From Spirochaetales bacterium (GTDB lineage Bacteria > Spirochaetota > Spirochaetia > Treponematales > Rectinemataceae): a stretch of DNA of 11,123 bases. Numbering within the stretch: the stretch's first letter is position 1; the number at the start of each line of letters is the position of its first letter. The notes below the pieces were generated by a model. That model searched no databases. It was not told where the DNA came from and worked only from the letters and a program-made list of their open reading frames with translations. Shown piece after piece: positions 1 through 7,345 of this stretch. The stretch spans positions 54,688 through 65,810 of the forward strand of contig JADLKI010000002.1 of assembly GCA_015657395.1 (NCBI GenBank). The letters are read 5' to 3'. A program made the translations under genes and the position numbers.

Positions 1-478
1 TGTCGGGCGGAATGGGGAGGCCGCCTTCGGCGATGTGGAAGACGCCTTCAGTCGTCCTGCGGTCGCTTTTGGGATTGTGCAGGACGCCGTTTCGCACGCG
101 GTACGAGGTGAGCGTGGGAGAGATGTGCTTGTGCCCGTCGGGCGGCAGCGAGAGCTCCCTCGCCATGCCGCAGCGGTCGAGCACGAGAGTATTCGCCGGC
201 AGCTGCGGCACCCGCGCGAGTCCCAGGTCCGCCAGATACTTGTCGATAAAATTCTGAATCCTCTGGTCCGCCGGGGGAAGAATTCTGGGAAGGAGTCTGT
301 CCTTCTGTCTGAAACTTTCGAGCATGTCGGCCGCGAGCTGCACAAAGCCCGTGCCCTCTTTGGAATATACCGGCAGGCCGAGGCTCTGCAGTTTTATGTT
401 GATATAGGAAATCAGCTTGGACCGTTCCTGAGGGGAAGTTCTGTCGAGGTGTATGCCATGATCGCGCTTCGTTACCAT
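1..478 (-). CDS. PPi-type phosphoenolpyruvate carboxykinase, N-terminal part (runs off the window)
   Basis: This is the first 159 codons of a minus-strand gene that continues past base 1. The translation begins MVTKRDHGIHLDRTSPQERS. From memory it resembles the N-terminus of the large (about 1,100-residue) PPi-dependent PEP carboxykinase of Propionibacterium and Entamoeba, which interconverts oxaloacetate + PPi with PEP + Pi + CO2 in the cytoplasm. Matching stretches are LPANTLVLDRCGMAREL (about 93-109) and SYRVRNGVLHNPKSDRRTT (125-143), followed by GVFHIAEGGLPIP (145-157). The ATG at 478 is chosen because AGGAG lies 7 nt upstream. The catalytic part lies outside the window, so activity cannot be judged. 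The gene sits 40 bp downstream of hutH on the same strand, with no terminator seen between them, so co-transcription is likely. The family call rests on recalled similarity; the coding status is solid. Confidence 0.72.
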   Translation of the reverse strand, partial: MVTKRDHGIHLDRTSPQERSKLISYINIKLQSLGLPVYSKEGTGFVQLAADMLESFRQKDRLLPRILPPADQRIQNFIDKYLADLGLARVPQLPANTLVLDRCGMARELSLPPDGHKHISPTLTSYRVRNGVLHNPKSDRRTTEGVFHIAEGGLPIPPD

Positions 479-518
479 ATGCGGTGCTCCTGACAAAAGG
501 GTTGATTCAATTTTAGAC

Positions 519-2105
519 TCAATCTTTACAAGGGACAACGGGTTCAGGATTCCAACTCCACCGCTCTATGCTCTGGGCCAGTGTTTCGTCGTGAAGAAGC
601 ACCCCTACCGCATCGATGTCCGGGTACATGGTGCGGTCCCTGTCGGTGAAGCGGACCGCCGCCCGCACTGTCCGATATATCGAAGCTGTCGCGGGGGACA
701 GGGAATTTTCGATCGTGGGCAGGCCGAGCTGAATCGCGCGCAGGTCGAGCGCCTGACAGGCTGCGAGCGTCTCCATCGCGACGACCCGTCCGGCATTGTC
801 GATGATCTGCCTGGCTTTGCGCGCTGCGATGGTTCCCATCGACACGTGGTCTTCCTGATTTGCGCTCGACGGAATTGAATCCACGCTCGCGGGATGGGAG
901 AGTACCTTGTTTTCCGAGACAAGGCTTGCGGCGCTGTACTGGACGATCATGAAGCCGGAGTTGAGCCCGCCGTTGATGGTGAGAAAGGCCGGAAGCCCTT
1001 CGGACAGGGCGGGATTGACCATTCTCTCAAGCCGGCGCTCCGAGAGATTCGCCAGCTCCGAGGCAGCGATCCCCAGATAGTCGAGCGCGAGCGCCAGAGG
1101 CTCGCCGTGGAAGTTCCCTCCCGAAAGGATATCGCCGCCTTCATAGAGCACGTGCGGAAAAATGAGGGGGTTGTCGGTGACCGCGTTCAGTTCCGCGGCG
1201 ATTATCCCCCACACGTGCTGAATTGCGGCGAGGCACGCGCCGTGGACCTGGGGAGTGCATCGGAGGGCATAGGCGTCCTGAACCCGTGTCCCCGAAGGTT
1301 TGGTGGTCAAAAGCGAATCTTCGAGCAGGCGGCGCAGGTCCTGGGCCGCCTCGATCTGGGCTTTCTGTCGCCTCAGCTCGTGAATGCGCGGGTCGAGGGC
1401 CTCCGTAATGCCACGGAGCGCCTGGAAGGTCATGGCCGACGCGATGGTCGCGCTCCGGTACAGCATGAGGGCATCGTAGACGGCCAGCGCGCCGATCGCC
1501 GTCATGGCCTGTGTTCCGTTGATGAGCGCGAGCCCCTCTTTCGGCTCGAGCACAAGCGGCTCGATGTGCGCTTCCGCGAGGGCGAGCGCCCCGGCCATGC
1601 GGTTCCCCCTGTACATCGCCTCGCCCATCCCGATCAGCACCAGTGCGATATGGGCGAGCGGCGCCAGGTCTCCCGAGGCGCCGAGCGAACCCTTTTCCGG
1701 CACCACCGGCACCAGGTCCGCGTTGACGAGCCGCAGAATGTGCTGGACCACGAGCGGCCGCACCCCGCTGTTCCCGACGGCCAGGGCATTCGCCCTCAAG
1801 ATCATCATCGCCCGGACGATCTCCGCCGCAAGGGGCTCGCCCTGGCCGCAGGCGTGGCTCATTATCAGGTTCTTCTGGAGCAGCGCATTGTCCTCTTCCG
1901 AGATGATGACATCGCAGAATTTCCCGAATCCGGTCGTAATACCGTATTTTACCTGTTTTTTCCTGACCGCGAGCTCTACGACCTTCCTCGAAGCGAGCAT
2001 GCGCCCTTCCGCGTCGGGGTCGAGCCGGACCGGCACGCGGTGGCGTGCCGCGGCGACAAGCTCTGCAATTGAAAGTGAACAGCCGTCGATGACCACTTCG
2101 TCCAT
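519..2105 (-). CDS. hutH: Histidine ammonia-lyase (histidase)
   Basis: A complete 528-residue member of the MIO aromatic amino acid lyase family. It is predicted to deaminate L-histidine to urocanate and ammonia, the first step of histidine degradation, in the cytoplasm. The Ala-Ser-Gly triad that forms the MIO electrophile is at 143-145 within GSLGASGDLAPLAH. YGITTGFG (54-61) supplies the catalytic tyrosine, SHACGQGEP contains His84, and INGTQA contains Asn196. VQDAYALRC (275-283), NFHGEP (331-336) and NQEDHVSMG (416-424, with Glu418) match positions known in Pseudomonas histidase (Gln277/Tyr280, Phe329, Glu414). Length is slightly above the usual 500-510. Tyrosine or phenylalanine lyase is less likely, because Glu418 is typical of histidases. 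No other hut gene is visible. The start at 2105 is only weakly supported by GGAAG directly upstream. Confidence 0.93.
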   Translation of the reverse strand: MDEVVIDGCSLSIAELVAAARHRVPVRLDPDAEGRMLASRKVVELAVRKKQVKYGITTGFGKFCDVIISEEDNALLQKNLIMSHACGQGEPLAAEIVRAMMILRANALAVGNSGVRPLVVQHILRLVNADLVPVVPEKGSLGASGDLAPLAHIALVLIGMGEAMYRGNRMAGALALAEAHIEPLVLEPKEGLALINGTQAMTAIGALAVYDALMLYRSATIASAMTFQALRGITEALDPRIHELRRQKAQIEAAQDLRRLLEDSLLTTKPSGTRVQDAYALRCTPQVHGACLAAIQHVWGIIAAELNAVTDNPLIFPHVLYEGGDILSGGNFHGEPLALALDYLGIAASELANLSERRLERMVNPALSEGLPAFLTINGGLNSGFMIVQYSAASLVSENKVLSHPASVDSIPSSANQEDHVSMGTIAARKARQIIDNAGRVVAMETLAACQALDLRAIQLGLPTIENSLSPATASIYRTVRAAVRFTDRDRTMYPDIDAVGVLLHDETLAQSIERWSWNPEPVVPCKD

Positions 2106-2173
2106 GCTTCCGAGTATACCTCATAAGAAGGGCCTATGGACAGGCGCAGATTCTCTCATTAGCATGGGGCATC

Positions 2174-3040
2174 ATGAGACAGAGACAAGGCGCCGCAACG
2201 CTTTTCGGGGTCACAGTCGCGGTCATTTGGGGTATGACGTTTCTCTCGATCAAGGTGGCGCTCCGCGAATTCGGACCGATGAGTCTTTCGCTTTTCCGCT
2301 TTGTCATCGCATCGATTCTGCTCGCGCTCCTCATGGTGATAACGCGGATCAAATTCCGGGTCGCCTGGCGCGATGTTCCCCTGCTGTCGCTGAGCAGCAT
2401 CGTCGGCGTCACGCTCTATTTTTACTTCGAGAACAACGGCATCATGCGCCTCACCGCATCGGAATCTTCGCTCATCATCGGGGCGATCCCCGTGGTGACC
2501 CTCTTGGTGGAGATACTGCTGTTCCGGACGAGGCCTCCCAGGCTGGTCGTCGTGGGCATCATTCTCTCCTTCGTGGGAGTCGCGCTCATCGTGCTGCGTT
2601 CGGAGAGTGCGACGACCTCGCCGCTGGGCTATCTCTTTATGGCGGGCGCGGTGCTCTCCTGGGTCGCGTACGGATTTATCACAAAGCCGCTCTCCGGGCG
2701 CTACCCCATGCTGACCATTACGTTTTGGCAGATGGTGATCGGCGCCATAGGATGCATTCCCTTTGCGGCTGTAGAGCGGCAGGTGTGGACCGGGCTCTCC
2801 GCCACCGCGCTCCTGAATGCCGCCTTCCTGGGCATTTTGGGTTCCGCCCTCGGCTACTGGCTCTATATCATTGTGCTTGAGCGCCTGGGGCCGGGGAGAT
2901 CGAGCGGGTTCATCAATCTGATCCCGGTGGTGTCGGTCGCGGCCTCGTATGTGATCTTGGGCGAGCGGCTCGGCCTATTGCAGATCATCGGGGCCGTCAT
3001 CGCCGTCACCGGCGTGTATCTGGCGAGCAGCAGAGTCTAG
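2174..3040 (+). CDS. EamA/DMT-superfamily membrane transporter
   Basis: A 288-residue, very hydrophobic protein with the duplicated five-helix pattern of the drug/metabolite transporter (EamA) family, about ten membrane segments in the inner membrane. The N-terminal repeat opens with FGVTVAVIWGMTFLSIKVAL (11-30). The second repeat runs from about 150 to the end and contains the family-typical ALGYWLYIIVLERLG (225-239) and NLIPVVSVAASYVILGERL (248-266). Such proteins usually export amino acids or other small metabolites; the substrate cannot be read from sequence. The gene is divergent from hutH (68 bp apart), which permits but does not prove a link to amino acid metabolism. Its stop codon lies 3 bp from the stop of the convergent kinase gene. 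Only a weak GGGG precedes the start at 2174. Confidence 0.87.
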   Translation: MRQRQGAATLFGVTVAVIWGMTFLSIKVALREFGPMSLSLFRFVIASILLALLMVITRIKFRVAWRDVPLLSLSSIVGVTLYFYFENNGIMRLTASESSLIIGAIPVVTLLVEILLFRTRPPRLVVVGIILSFVGVALIVLRSESATTSPLGYLFMAGAVLSWVAYGFITKPLSGRYPMLTITFWQMVIGAIGCIPFAAVERQVWTGLSATALLNAAFLGILGSALGYWLYIIVLERLGPGRSSGFINLIPVVSVAASYVILGERLGLLQIIGAVIAVTGVYLASSRV

Positions 3041-3043
3041 TGC

Positions 3044-3991
3044 CTATCCTCGGGTTCTCTGCCCGGCAGCGGCCAAGGCGAGCAGACAGGCCCCGTTCGC
3101 CGCATCCGCCTGTGGCGGGACTATCCGGTGACGCGGCAACACAGAGAGAATTCGCGCCTCGGTGTCGTGCCACAGTCGTTCATTGTTGGCGAGAAAACCA
3201 CCCGTAAAGGCGATGCGTCCGCCGGACTGCGCCTCACCGAGCCGGGTCGCGATGGATATTGCGAGCAGCGCGAGCTCCTCCGCGGCGTCCTTGAAAATCT
3301 GTTCCGCCACCTCATCGCCCCGATCGCGCTCTTCCGCCACGATGCGCGCAAAGGCCGCCACCCTTGCCTTGTCGAAGGGCTCATAGACGGCGGGAATGAG
3401 CGAAAAAGGCTCTTTTTCGCCAAAATACGCCAGAGCCCTCCCGAGCAGATCGGTCTGTGGGCTCCTTCTGTCGTGGAAGCGTGTCGCCGCGTTGAGCGCC
3501 CGCAGGCCGACCCAGTATGCCGACCCCTCATCGCCGAGGATGTGTCCCCAGCCCCCGGAGCGGATAATCCGGCCGGCCCCGTCGGCGCCTACCGCAATGG
3601 ATCCCGTCCCCGCGATGAGCAGAATGCCGCGCAGTTCGCCGAACGCGCCCGCCAGCGCCGGAATCGAATCATTCCGCACTTCCACGTTGGTGTCCGGACC
3701 CAGGTCGGCAGCGTCGCGGATGATACTGCGCATGGTCCCCGTGTCTTCGCTCCTGTCGATGCCGGCCACACCGGCGAAACCCGCCACACAGTTGTCTGCA
3801 TCCAGGCCGGTCGTCCCGTACATCGCCGAAAAGAGCCCCTCGAGCGTCTTGCGTGAACCATTCCAGCCCACCGACCGCGGGTTGAGGCTCGGCCCCTCCG
3901 CCTGATGGAGAAGTTTTCTCTCAAGACTTTCGACCCTCAGCCGAGTCGACGTTCCACCGCCATCGATGCCAAAAATCCACTGTTGGTCCAT
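3044..3991 (-). CDS. BadF/BadG-family amino-sugar kinase (MurNAc/GlcNAc kinase-like)
   Basis: A complete 315-residue protein of the ASKHA (actin-like ATPase) fold, of the BadF/NAGK type. The phosphate-1 motif is GIDGGGTSTRL (8-18). The likely catalytic base Asp109 lies in VRNDSIPALAGA. The phosphate-2 motif is LLIAGTGSIAVG (124-135), followed by GGWGHILGDEGSAYW (146-160), a hallmark of N-acetylhexosamine kinases. The adenosine motif is TGGFLANN (263-270). Relatives phosphorylate GlcNAc or, as in MurK of Clostridium acetobutylicum and Tannerella, MurNAc at O6. With an ABC importer upstream and murQ in the facing operon, MurNAc is the best guess for substrate, with GlcNAc also possible. AGGAG lies 5 nt before the ATG at 3991. 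It follows the MalG-like gene on the same strand after 110 bp and is richer in GC than that gene (63% in one sampled line, against 42%). Confidence 0.85.
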   Translation of the reverse strand: MDQQWIFGIDGGGTSTRLRVESLERKLLHQAEGPSLNPRSVGWNGSRKTLEGLFSAMYGTTGLDADNCVAGFAGVAGIDRSEDTGTMRSIIRDAADLGPDTNVEVRNDSIPALAGAFGELRGILLIAGTGSIAVGADGAGRIIRSGGWGHILGDEGSAYWVGLRALNAATRFHDRRSPQTDLLGRALAYFGEKEPFSLIPAVYEPFDKARVAAFARIVAEERDRGDEVAEQIFKDAAEELALLAISIATRLGEAQSGGRIAFTGGFLANNERLWHDTEARILSVLPRHRIVPPQADAANGACLLALAAAGQRTRG

Positions 3992-4042
3992 AGGGGCTCC
4001 TCGCGTTATTTCATCTTGAGACTAATCACCTTGGAGCGAAGA

Positions 4043-4072
4043 ATCAAGAGAATCCCATCTATATCAAGAGAA
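4043..4072. repeat. Pair of 10-bp direct repeats, 20-bp period, upstream of the kinase gene
   Basis: ATCAAGAGAA occurs at 4043-4052 and again at 4063-4072, exactly 20 bp (about two helical turns) apart. Both copies lie in the 110-bp gap between the MalG-like gene and the kinase gene. The spacing would place two protein sites on one face of the DNA. No convincing promoter or terminator was recognised in the same gap, so a regulatory role is only a possibility and chance is a real alternative. Confidence 0.4.
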
Positions 4073-4101
4073 AGCCGGCGAACCTGTCTTTAAGTCGCAG
4101 T

Positions 4102-4929
4102 CTATTTGACGGCTCCTTCCGTGAGCCCGGAGATGAATTGCCGGCTCATGATGACAAATACGATGAGAATGGGTATGACAGCAATATTGAGGGCTGCGAA
4201 CAGAAGGTTCCACTGTATATTGTACTCGCCGTAGAATATCTGGATCCCTAAAGGAATCGTGCGCAATTCCTTTTTGTTGATCAGAATGAGAGGGAAGAAG
4301 AAATCGTTCCATACATCAATAAAATTGAATATCGTCACTGTTGCCAGGGCAGGTTTGAGCAGAGGGAGATCGATCGACCAGTAAATTCTGAATGCCCCTG
4401 CACCGTCAATCTTTGCCGATTCTTCAAGCTCCCGGGGAAGTGACTTAAAGAAATTGACGAGAAGGAACATGGAAAAAGCTACTCCTCCTGCGGTATATAC
4501 CAGAATGAGGCTAAGATACGTGTCCTGGATGTGCAGGTCCCGCATCAGAAGAAAGATAGGTATGATGGCGAGCTTGACAGGGAGGGCTATCCCTGCGATC
4601 AGGTAGAGGAAGAGGGCGCGGCGGCCGGGGAATTTAAACCGGGCTATCACATAGGCAGCCATCGATGTGACCATGATAATACAACCTATGGATAGCACGC
4701 TGACAATGGCAGAGTTTCTGAAGTAGGTAATGAAATTGGACTTTACCCACGCCTGGGTATAATTCTTCAGACTCCATACCTGGGGAAGGGCAAGTGGTGT
4801 AAGGAATATCTCCTTTGTAGTTTTGAGACTTGAGATGAATAACATCAATATTGGAAACAGGTTGATGAATGCCAATGCAATGAGACATATATATGCGATT
4901 GTTTTTCCTACAGGACCAAATTTGATCAT
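4102..4929 (-). CDS. Sugar ABC transporter permease, MalG-like
   Basis: A 275-residue inner-membrane permease of the carbohydrate (CUT1) ABC importer type, with about six membrane helices beginning at residues 10-33. The cytoplasmic EAA loop that docks the ATPase is visible as LEESAKIDGAGAFRIYW (168-184) followed by LPLLKP (188-193). The WNDFFFPLIL element (207-216) is typical of MalG/LacG/UgpE-type subunits, as is the GLTEGAVK C-terminus. The ATG at 4929 shares one base with the stop codon of the MalF-like gene (TAATG), indicating translational coupling. With its partner it forms the transmembrane channel for the periplasmic binding protein encoded upstream. AT-rich compared with the kinase gene that follows. 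Confidence 0.95.
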   Translation of the reverse strand: MIKFGPVGKTIAYICLIALAFINLFPILMLFISSLKTTKEIFLTPLALPQVWSLKNYTQAWVKSNFITYFRNSAIVSVLSIGCIIMVTSMAAYVIARFKFPGRRALFLYLIAGIALPVKLAIIPIFLLMRDLHIQDTYLSLILVYTAGGVAFSMFLLVNFFKSLPRELEESAKIDGAGAFRIYWSIDLPLLKPALATVTIFNFIDVWNDFFFPLILINKKELRTIPLGIQIFYGEYNIQWNLLFAALNIAVIPILIVFVIMSRQFISGLTEGAVK

Positions 4930-5867
4930 TATTCAATCCCTCCCATGCGGCGGTCGAGTATGAACACATAGAGTATAGAGAGCGGAAATACGATGACGAA
5001 AATGAGCGAGACTACGGCCGCGCCCAATCCCATTCCCATTGCGGTACTTCCCAGCCCGCCGAACGCGAGTCGATAGAAGAGAGTTCCGAGCACATCGGTG
5101 GCACCGGCAGGTCCGGCTTGAGTTCCTTCCATGGCATAAACAATATCGAATACATTGAAGGCTCCAATGAATTTCAGAATGGTCAGCGTTACCACTGTCG
5201 GGAATATGTGCGGAAGTACAATACTCCATCCGATGTGCATTTCGCTTGCCCCATCCAGTCTGGCAGCCTCGATCTGGTCCTTCCCAACGCTGAGCATCGC
5301 TGCCAAGAAAACCAATATATAGAAACCGAGCATCTTCCAAGAGCTGATGACAATTATGGTCGGAAAGGCAAATTTTACATCCCCGAGCCAAGGCCTCACC
5401 AGCGCTTCGAGACCTATACCTCTCAAGAAGGCATTGATGGGTCCCCATTGGGGATTCAGCAAAAGGGAAAACAGAAAACCAATGACGATTATTGGCAAAA
5501 CATTGGGGAAGAAAAAGATGATCTTAAAAATATTGGTCCCTTTAAGGCCGGAATTGAGCAGAAAAGCGAAAAAGAGCCCGGGAATTATGGTCAGAGCCCA
5601 GGTCCCTATAAAATAGATCGCATTGTGGACAACGGCCCGATAAAACTCTTGGCTGAGAATTCCGTGAAGAATCATCTGGTAATTCTGCAATCCTATGAAT
5701 TTCTTGGGGCCCACCCCGCCCCAGTCAAAGAAACTGAGGGAGAGGCTCGAGATAAATGGATAGGCGGCAAACAATGTATAGACCACCAGAGCAGGCACGA
5801 TCATCAATAGATAGAGGTGCTTCTTCACGGCATACTCCTTGTGCACCACATTCACTTTCGCCGTCAT
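4929..5867 (-). CDS. Sugar ABC transporter permease, MalF-like
   Basis: A 312-residue inner-membrane permease, partner of the MalG-like subunit. There are about six membrane helices, the first at about 18-38 (YLLMIVPALVVYTLFAAYPF). The EAA loop is IEAARLDGASEMHIGWSIV (199-217) followed by LPHIFP. It ends by one-base overlap with the next permease gene. The start is uncertain. The ATG at 5867 has no clear ribosome site, whereas a GTG at 5828 (codon 14) has AAGGAG 6 nt upstream and would give a 299-residue protein beginning MKKHLYLLMIVP, as usual for this family. The gene lies 76 bp after the binding-protein gene, with a strong hairpin in the gap. No ATPase subunit is encoded in the window, so one encoded elsewhere (MsmK/UgpC type) is presumably used. 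Confidence 0.94.
   Translation of the reverse strand: MTAKVNVVHKEYAVKKHLYLLMIVPALVVYTLFAAYPFISSLSLSFFDWGGVGPKKFIGLQNYQMILHGILSQEFYRAVVHNAIYFIGTWALTIIPGLFFAFLLNSGLKGTNIFKIIFFFPNVLPIIVIGFLFSLLLNPQWGPINAFLRGIGLEALVRPWLGDVKFAFPTIIVISSWKMLGFYILVFLAAMLSVGKDQIEAARLDGASEMHIGWSIVLPHIFPTVVTLTILKFIGAFNVFDIVYAMEGTQAGPAGATDVLGTLFYRLAFGGLGSTAMGMGLGAAVVSLIFVIVFPLSILYVFILDRRMGGIE
5835..5840 (-). promoter_or_regulatory. Internal ribosome binding site supporting a GTG start of the MalF-like gene
   Basis: The minus strand reads AAGGAG, six bases (TATGCC) and then GTG at 5828, in frame with the permease. This is a better initiation signal than anything before the ATG at 5867, so translation may begin at 5828. 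Confidence 0.55.
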
Positions 5868-5896
5868 TATACAGGCTGATCAGAGAAGAGGTGAAA

Positions 5897-5927
5897 CGCG
5901 CGGTCTCAACTGTGTTGAGACCGCGCG
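5897..5927. repeat. Perfect 14-bp inverted repeat (hairpin) between binding-protein and permease genes
   Basis: CGCGCGGTCTCAAC (5897-5910) is followed by a 3-base loop and its exact complement GTTGAGACCGCGCG (5914-5927). The stem begins 16 bases after the binding-protein stop codon. On the minus strand the hairpin is followed by TTTCACCTC rather than a run of U, so it is not a typical strong intrinsic terminator. In malE-malF-type operons such a structure protects the 3' end of the binding-protein message and lowers expression of the permeases. That role is inferred here. Confidence 0.75.
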
Positions 5928-5943
5928 CTAGGGATTTGTAGAC

Positions 5944-7221
5944 TTATTTCTTGAAGGGTGGATACCAGATACCCACGCCATCCTGAATTTTTGCAGCAAA
6001 ATCAGCGGGGCTCAACATCCCTAGATACATGGCCTGCATATTGGGCGAAAGTATAGTGTAGACAGTCGGCTTGCCCATATCGAAAGGTCCGCCGGTCCAA
6101 TAGATCGACTTGGAAGCGATGCTCATAGCAGCCTTATAACACTCTACAAGCACAGGCTTGTCGGCTGGCATGGTGACTCCCTTCACTGCGGTCATTTCGC
6201 CTGTTTCCTCGCTGAAAAGCTTGCCGAATTCTGGTGTGGCGGTGAATTTGAGGACTTCAAGAGCGGCCGCCTGATGTTTGGACTTGGCGTAAATGGCTAA
6301 AGATCCATCCATATAAACATATACTTTTGGATTTACACCCTTTACCTTGGGCGGGGCCGGGAAAAAACCAAATTTGAAGTCGGGATTGCTCTGCAGCCAG
6401 TTGGCGGAACCGAAGATGCCATCGAACACCATGGCAGCTTGTCCCATCGGGAAAGCCATGTCCAGTTCTGCAAGGCTGTTTGCGGAGAAATCCTTCTGGT
6501 AATATTTCTTGAGATCATTGAGGGCCGTGAGCATCTCGACATACTGTGGATCGGTAAATCGCGTTTCCCCATTGAGCAGTTTGGCGATCCAGTCCTCTCC
6601 GGGATAGGAGACCGAGACAATCGCATTCTGCATGGCAAGAGTCCAGGCATCTTTTCCGCTCACATAGAACGGAGTCACTTTGTTTTTGAGCAACTTGTCG
6701 CAGATAGCCAGAAGCTCGTCCCATGTCGAAGGCTCTTTGAGGTTATACTTTTCGAAGATCTCTGTGTTGTAGAAAATACCTACTATTTGATTGGCAAATG
6801 GTACTCCCCAGGTTGTTCCATTTTGGCGGATCAGATTCATTGTCGAATCAGGAAAATTGGAAAAATCGACTTTCCCATCCAGAGGCAGCAGAAAATTTCC
6901 TTCTATCAGAGGGTAGGATGCCTGGTATTTTTGCTCAATTTCGGAACGGAATGCCGGGAACTTGGGCAGACGTCCCGTATACATGATATCCGGGCCGGAA
7001 CCTCCCTGCAGCGTTGCGTAGAGTTTTGAAAAATATTCCGAAGAGAGGAATGGTTGGTAATCTATTGAGACTTTTACTCCACGGGACTGCAGAATGCGTT
7101 CGACTTTTTGCCACAAAGGAACATCCTGTGGCCTCCAACCCCAGACAGTAACTTTCTCCTGGGCGAAGGAGAATGATATAACGACAACAGCTAGAAGAAG
7201 CATTGCAAAAAGCTTTTTCAT
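5944..7221 (-). CDS. Sugar ABC transporter periplasmic binding protein
   Basis: A 425-residue extracellular solute-binding protein of the MalE-like (family 1) type. Residues 1-20 (MKKLFAMLLLAVVVISFSFA) form a Sec signal peptide with a likely cut before Gln21. There is no lipobox cysteine, so the mature protein should be free in a periplasm. The mature part opens with KVTVWGWRPQDVPLW, and GGSGPDIMYTGRLPKFPAF and TTWGVPFANQIVGIFYN are family-typical ligand-domain stretches. The ATG at 7221 has an excellent AGGAGGT 7 nt upstream. It is first in the importer-kinase operon and would deliver the ligand to the two permeases. The ligand cannot be read from sequence; context suggests an amino sugar, MurNAc or muropeptide. 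Confidence 0.95.
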   Translation of the reverse strand: MKKLFAMLLLAVVVISFSFAQEKVTVWGWRPQDVPLWQKVERILQSRGVKVSIDYQPFLSSEYFSKLYATLQGGSGPDIMYTGRLPKFPAFRSEIEQKYQASYPLIEGNFLLPLDGKVDFSNFPDSTMNLIRQNGTTWGVPFANQIVGIFYNTEIFEKYNLKEPSTWDELLAICDKLLKNKVTPFYVSGKDAWTLAMQNAIVSVSYPGEDWIAKLLNGETRFTDPQYVEMLTALNDLKKYYQKDFSANSLAELDMAFPMGQAAMVFDGIFGSANWLQSNPDFKFGFFPAPPKVKGVNPKVYVYMDGSLAIYAKSKHQAAALEVLKFTATPEFGKLFSEETGEMTAVKGVTMPADKPVLVECYKAAMSIASKSIYWTGGPFDMGKPTVYTILSPNMQAMYLGMLSPADFAAKIQDGVGIWYPPFKK

Positions 7222-7227
7222 TATCTA

Positions 7228-7240
7228 GACCTCCTAGGTC
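7228..7240. repeat. Short palindrome over the binding-protein ribosome site and likely +1
   Basis: GACCT and AGGTC flank a 3-base centre, reading GACCTCCTAGGTC on the plus strand. The palindrome contains the AGGAGG ribosome site of the binding-protein gene and covers the expected transcription start. It could be a small operator or a weak stem hiding the ribosome site. A five-base arm is short enough to be chance. Confidence 0.35.
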
Positions 7241-7243
7241 GTT

Positions 7244-7272
7244 AGGATACCCTCTCCAAAATTACTTGTCAA
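7244..7272 (-). promoter_or_regulatory. Sigma-70-type promoter of the ABC importer operon
   Basis: On the minus strand a perfect TTGACA (-35, 7272-7267) is followed after 17 bp by TATCCT (-10, 7249-7244). Directly upstream lies an A/T-only tract (about 7274-7293) that resembles an UP element. The predicted start, near 7237, leaves a leader of about 16 bases that carries AGGAGGT. Confidence 0.72.
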
Positions 7273-7299
7273 GAAAAAATTAAAATTTTTTTTCATTTA

Positions 7300-7328
7300 T
7301 TGCAGAATGTTTGAAATAATATTACACT
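7300..7328 (+). promoter_or_regulatory. Possible promoter of the hydrolase-epimerase operon
   Basis: TTGCAG (7300-7305) and TACACT (7323-7328) are 17 bp apart, a fair match to the sigma-70 consensus. An alternative -10, TAATAT, lies at 7317-7322. The leader would be only about 11 bases and starts at the GGAGG ribosome site, so the exact boxes are uncertain. The element overlaps the 7312-7326 palindrome. Confidence 0.4.
7312..7326. promoter_or_regulatory. Candidate operator 1 for the RpiR-type regulator
   Basis: TGAAATAATATTACA is a 15-bp near-perfect palindrome with a single mismatched pair. It lies between the -35 and -10 boxes proposed for the plus-strand operon. Its form (TG...CA ends, A/T core, 15 bp) resembles sites known for RpiR-family proteins such as HexR (TGTARTWWWAYTACA). 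A similar 15-mer is found before murQ. An RpiR-family regulator is encoded at the end of this operon. Confidence 0.5.
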
Positions 7329-7345
7329 AGGAAACGGAGGAAAAG

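Noticed and set aside
35-493. 152-codon plus-strand open frame opposite the carboxykinase gene
   Set aside because: The minus-strand frame has a ribosome site and recognisable PPi-type carboxykinase motifs, so the plus frame is its shadow.
894-2880. Long plus-strand open frames opposite hutH (392 and 458 codons) and a 327-codon minus frame at 1141-2124
   Set aside because: They lie over hutH (one also over the exporter gene) in other frames. They have Arg/Pro/Ser-rich compositions typical of shadow frames in GC-rich DNA and show no recognisable domain.
5897-5927. Hairpin as an intrinsic terminator of the importer operon
   Set aside because: No run of U follows on the minus strand, and both permease genes needed with the binding protein lie downstream.
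7284-7293. T-run as a terminator on the plus strand
   Set aside because: No GC-rich stem precedes it. It sits in a divergent promoter region and fits better as part of an A/T-rich UP-like tract.
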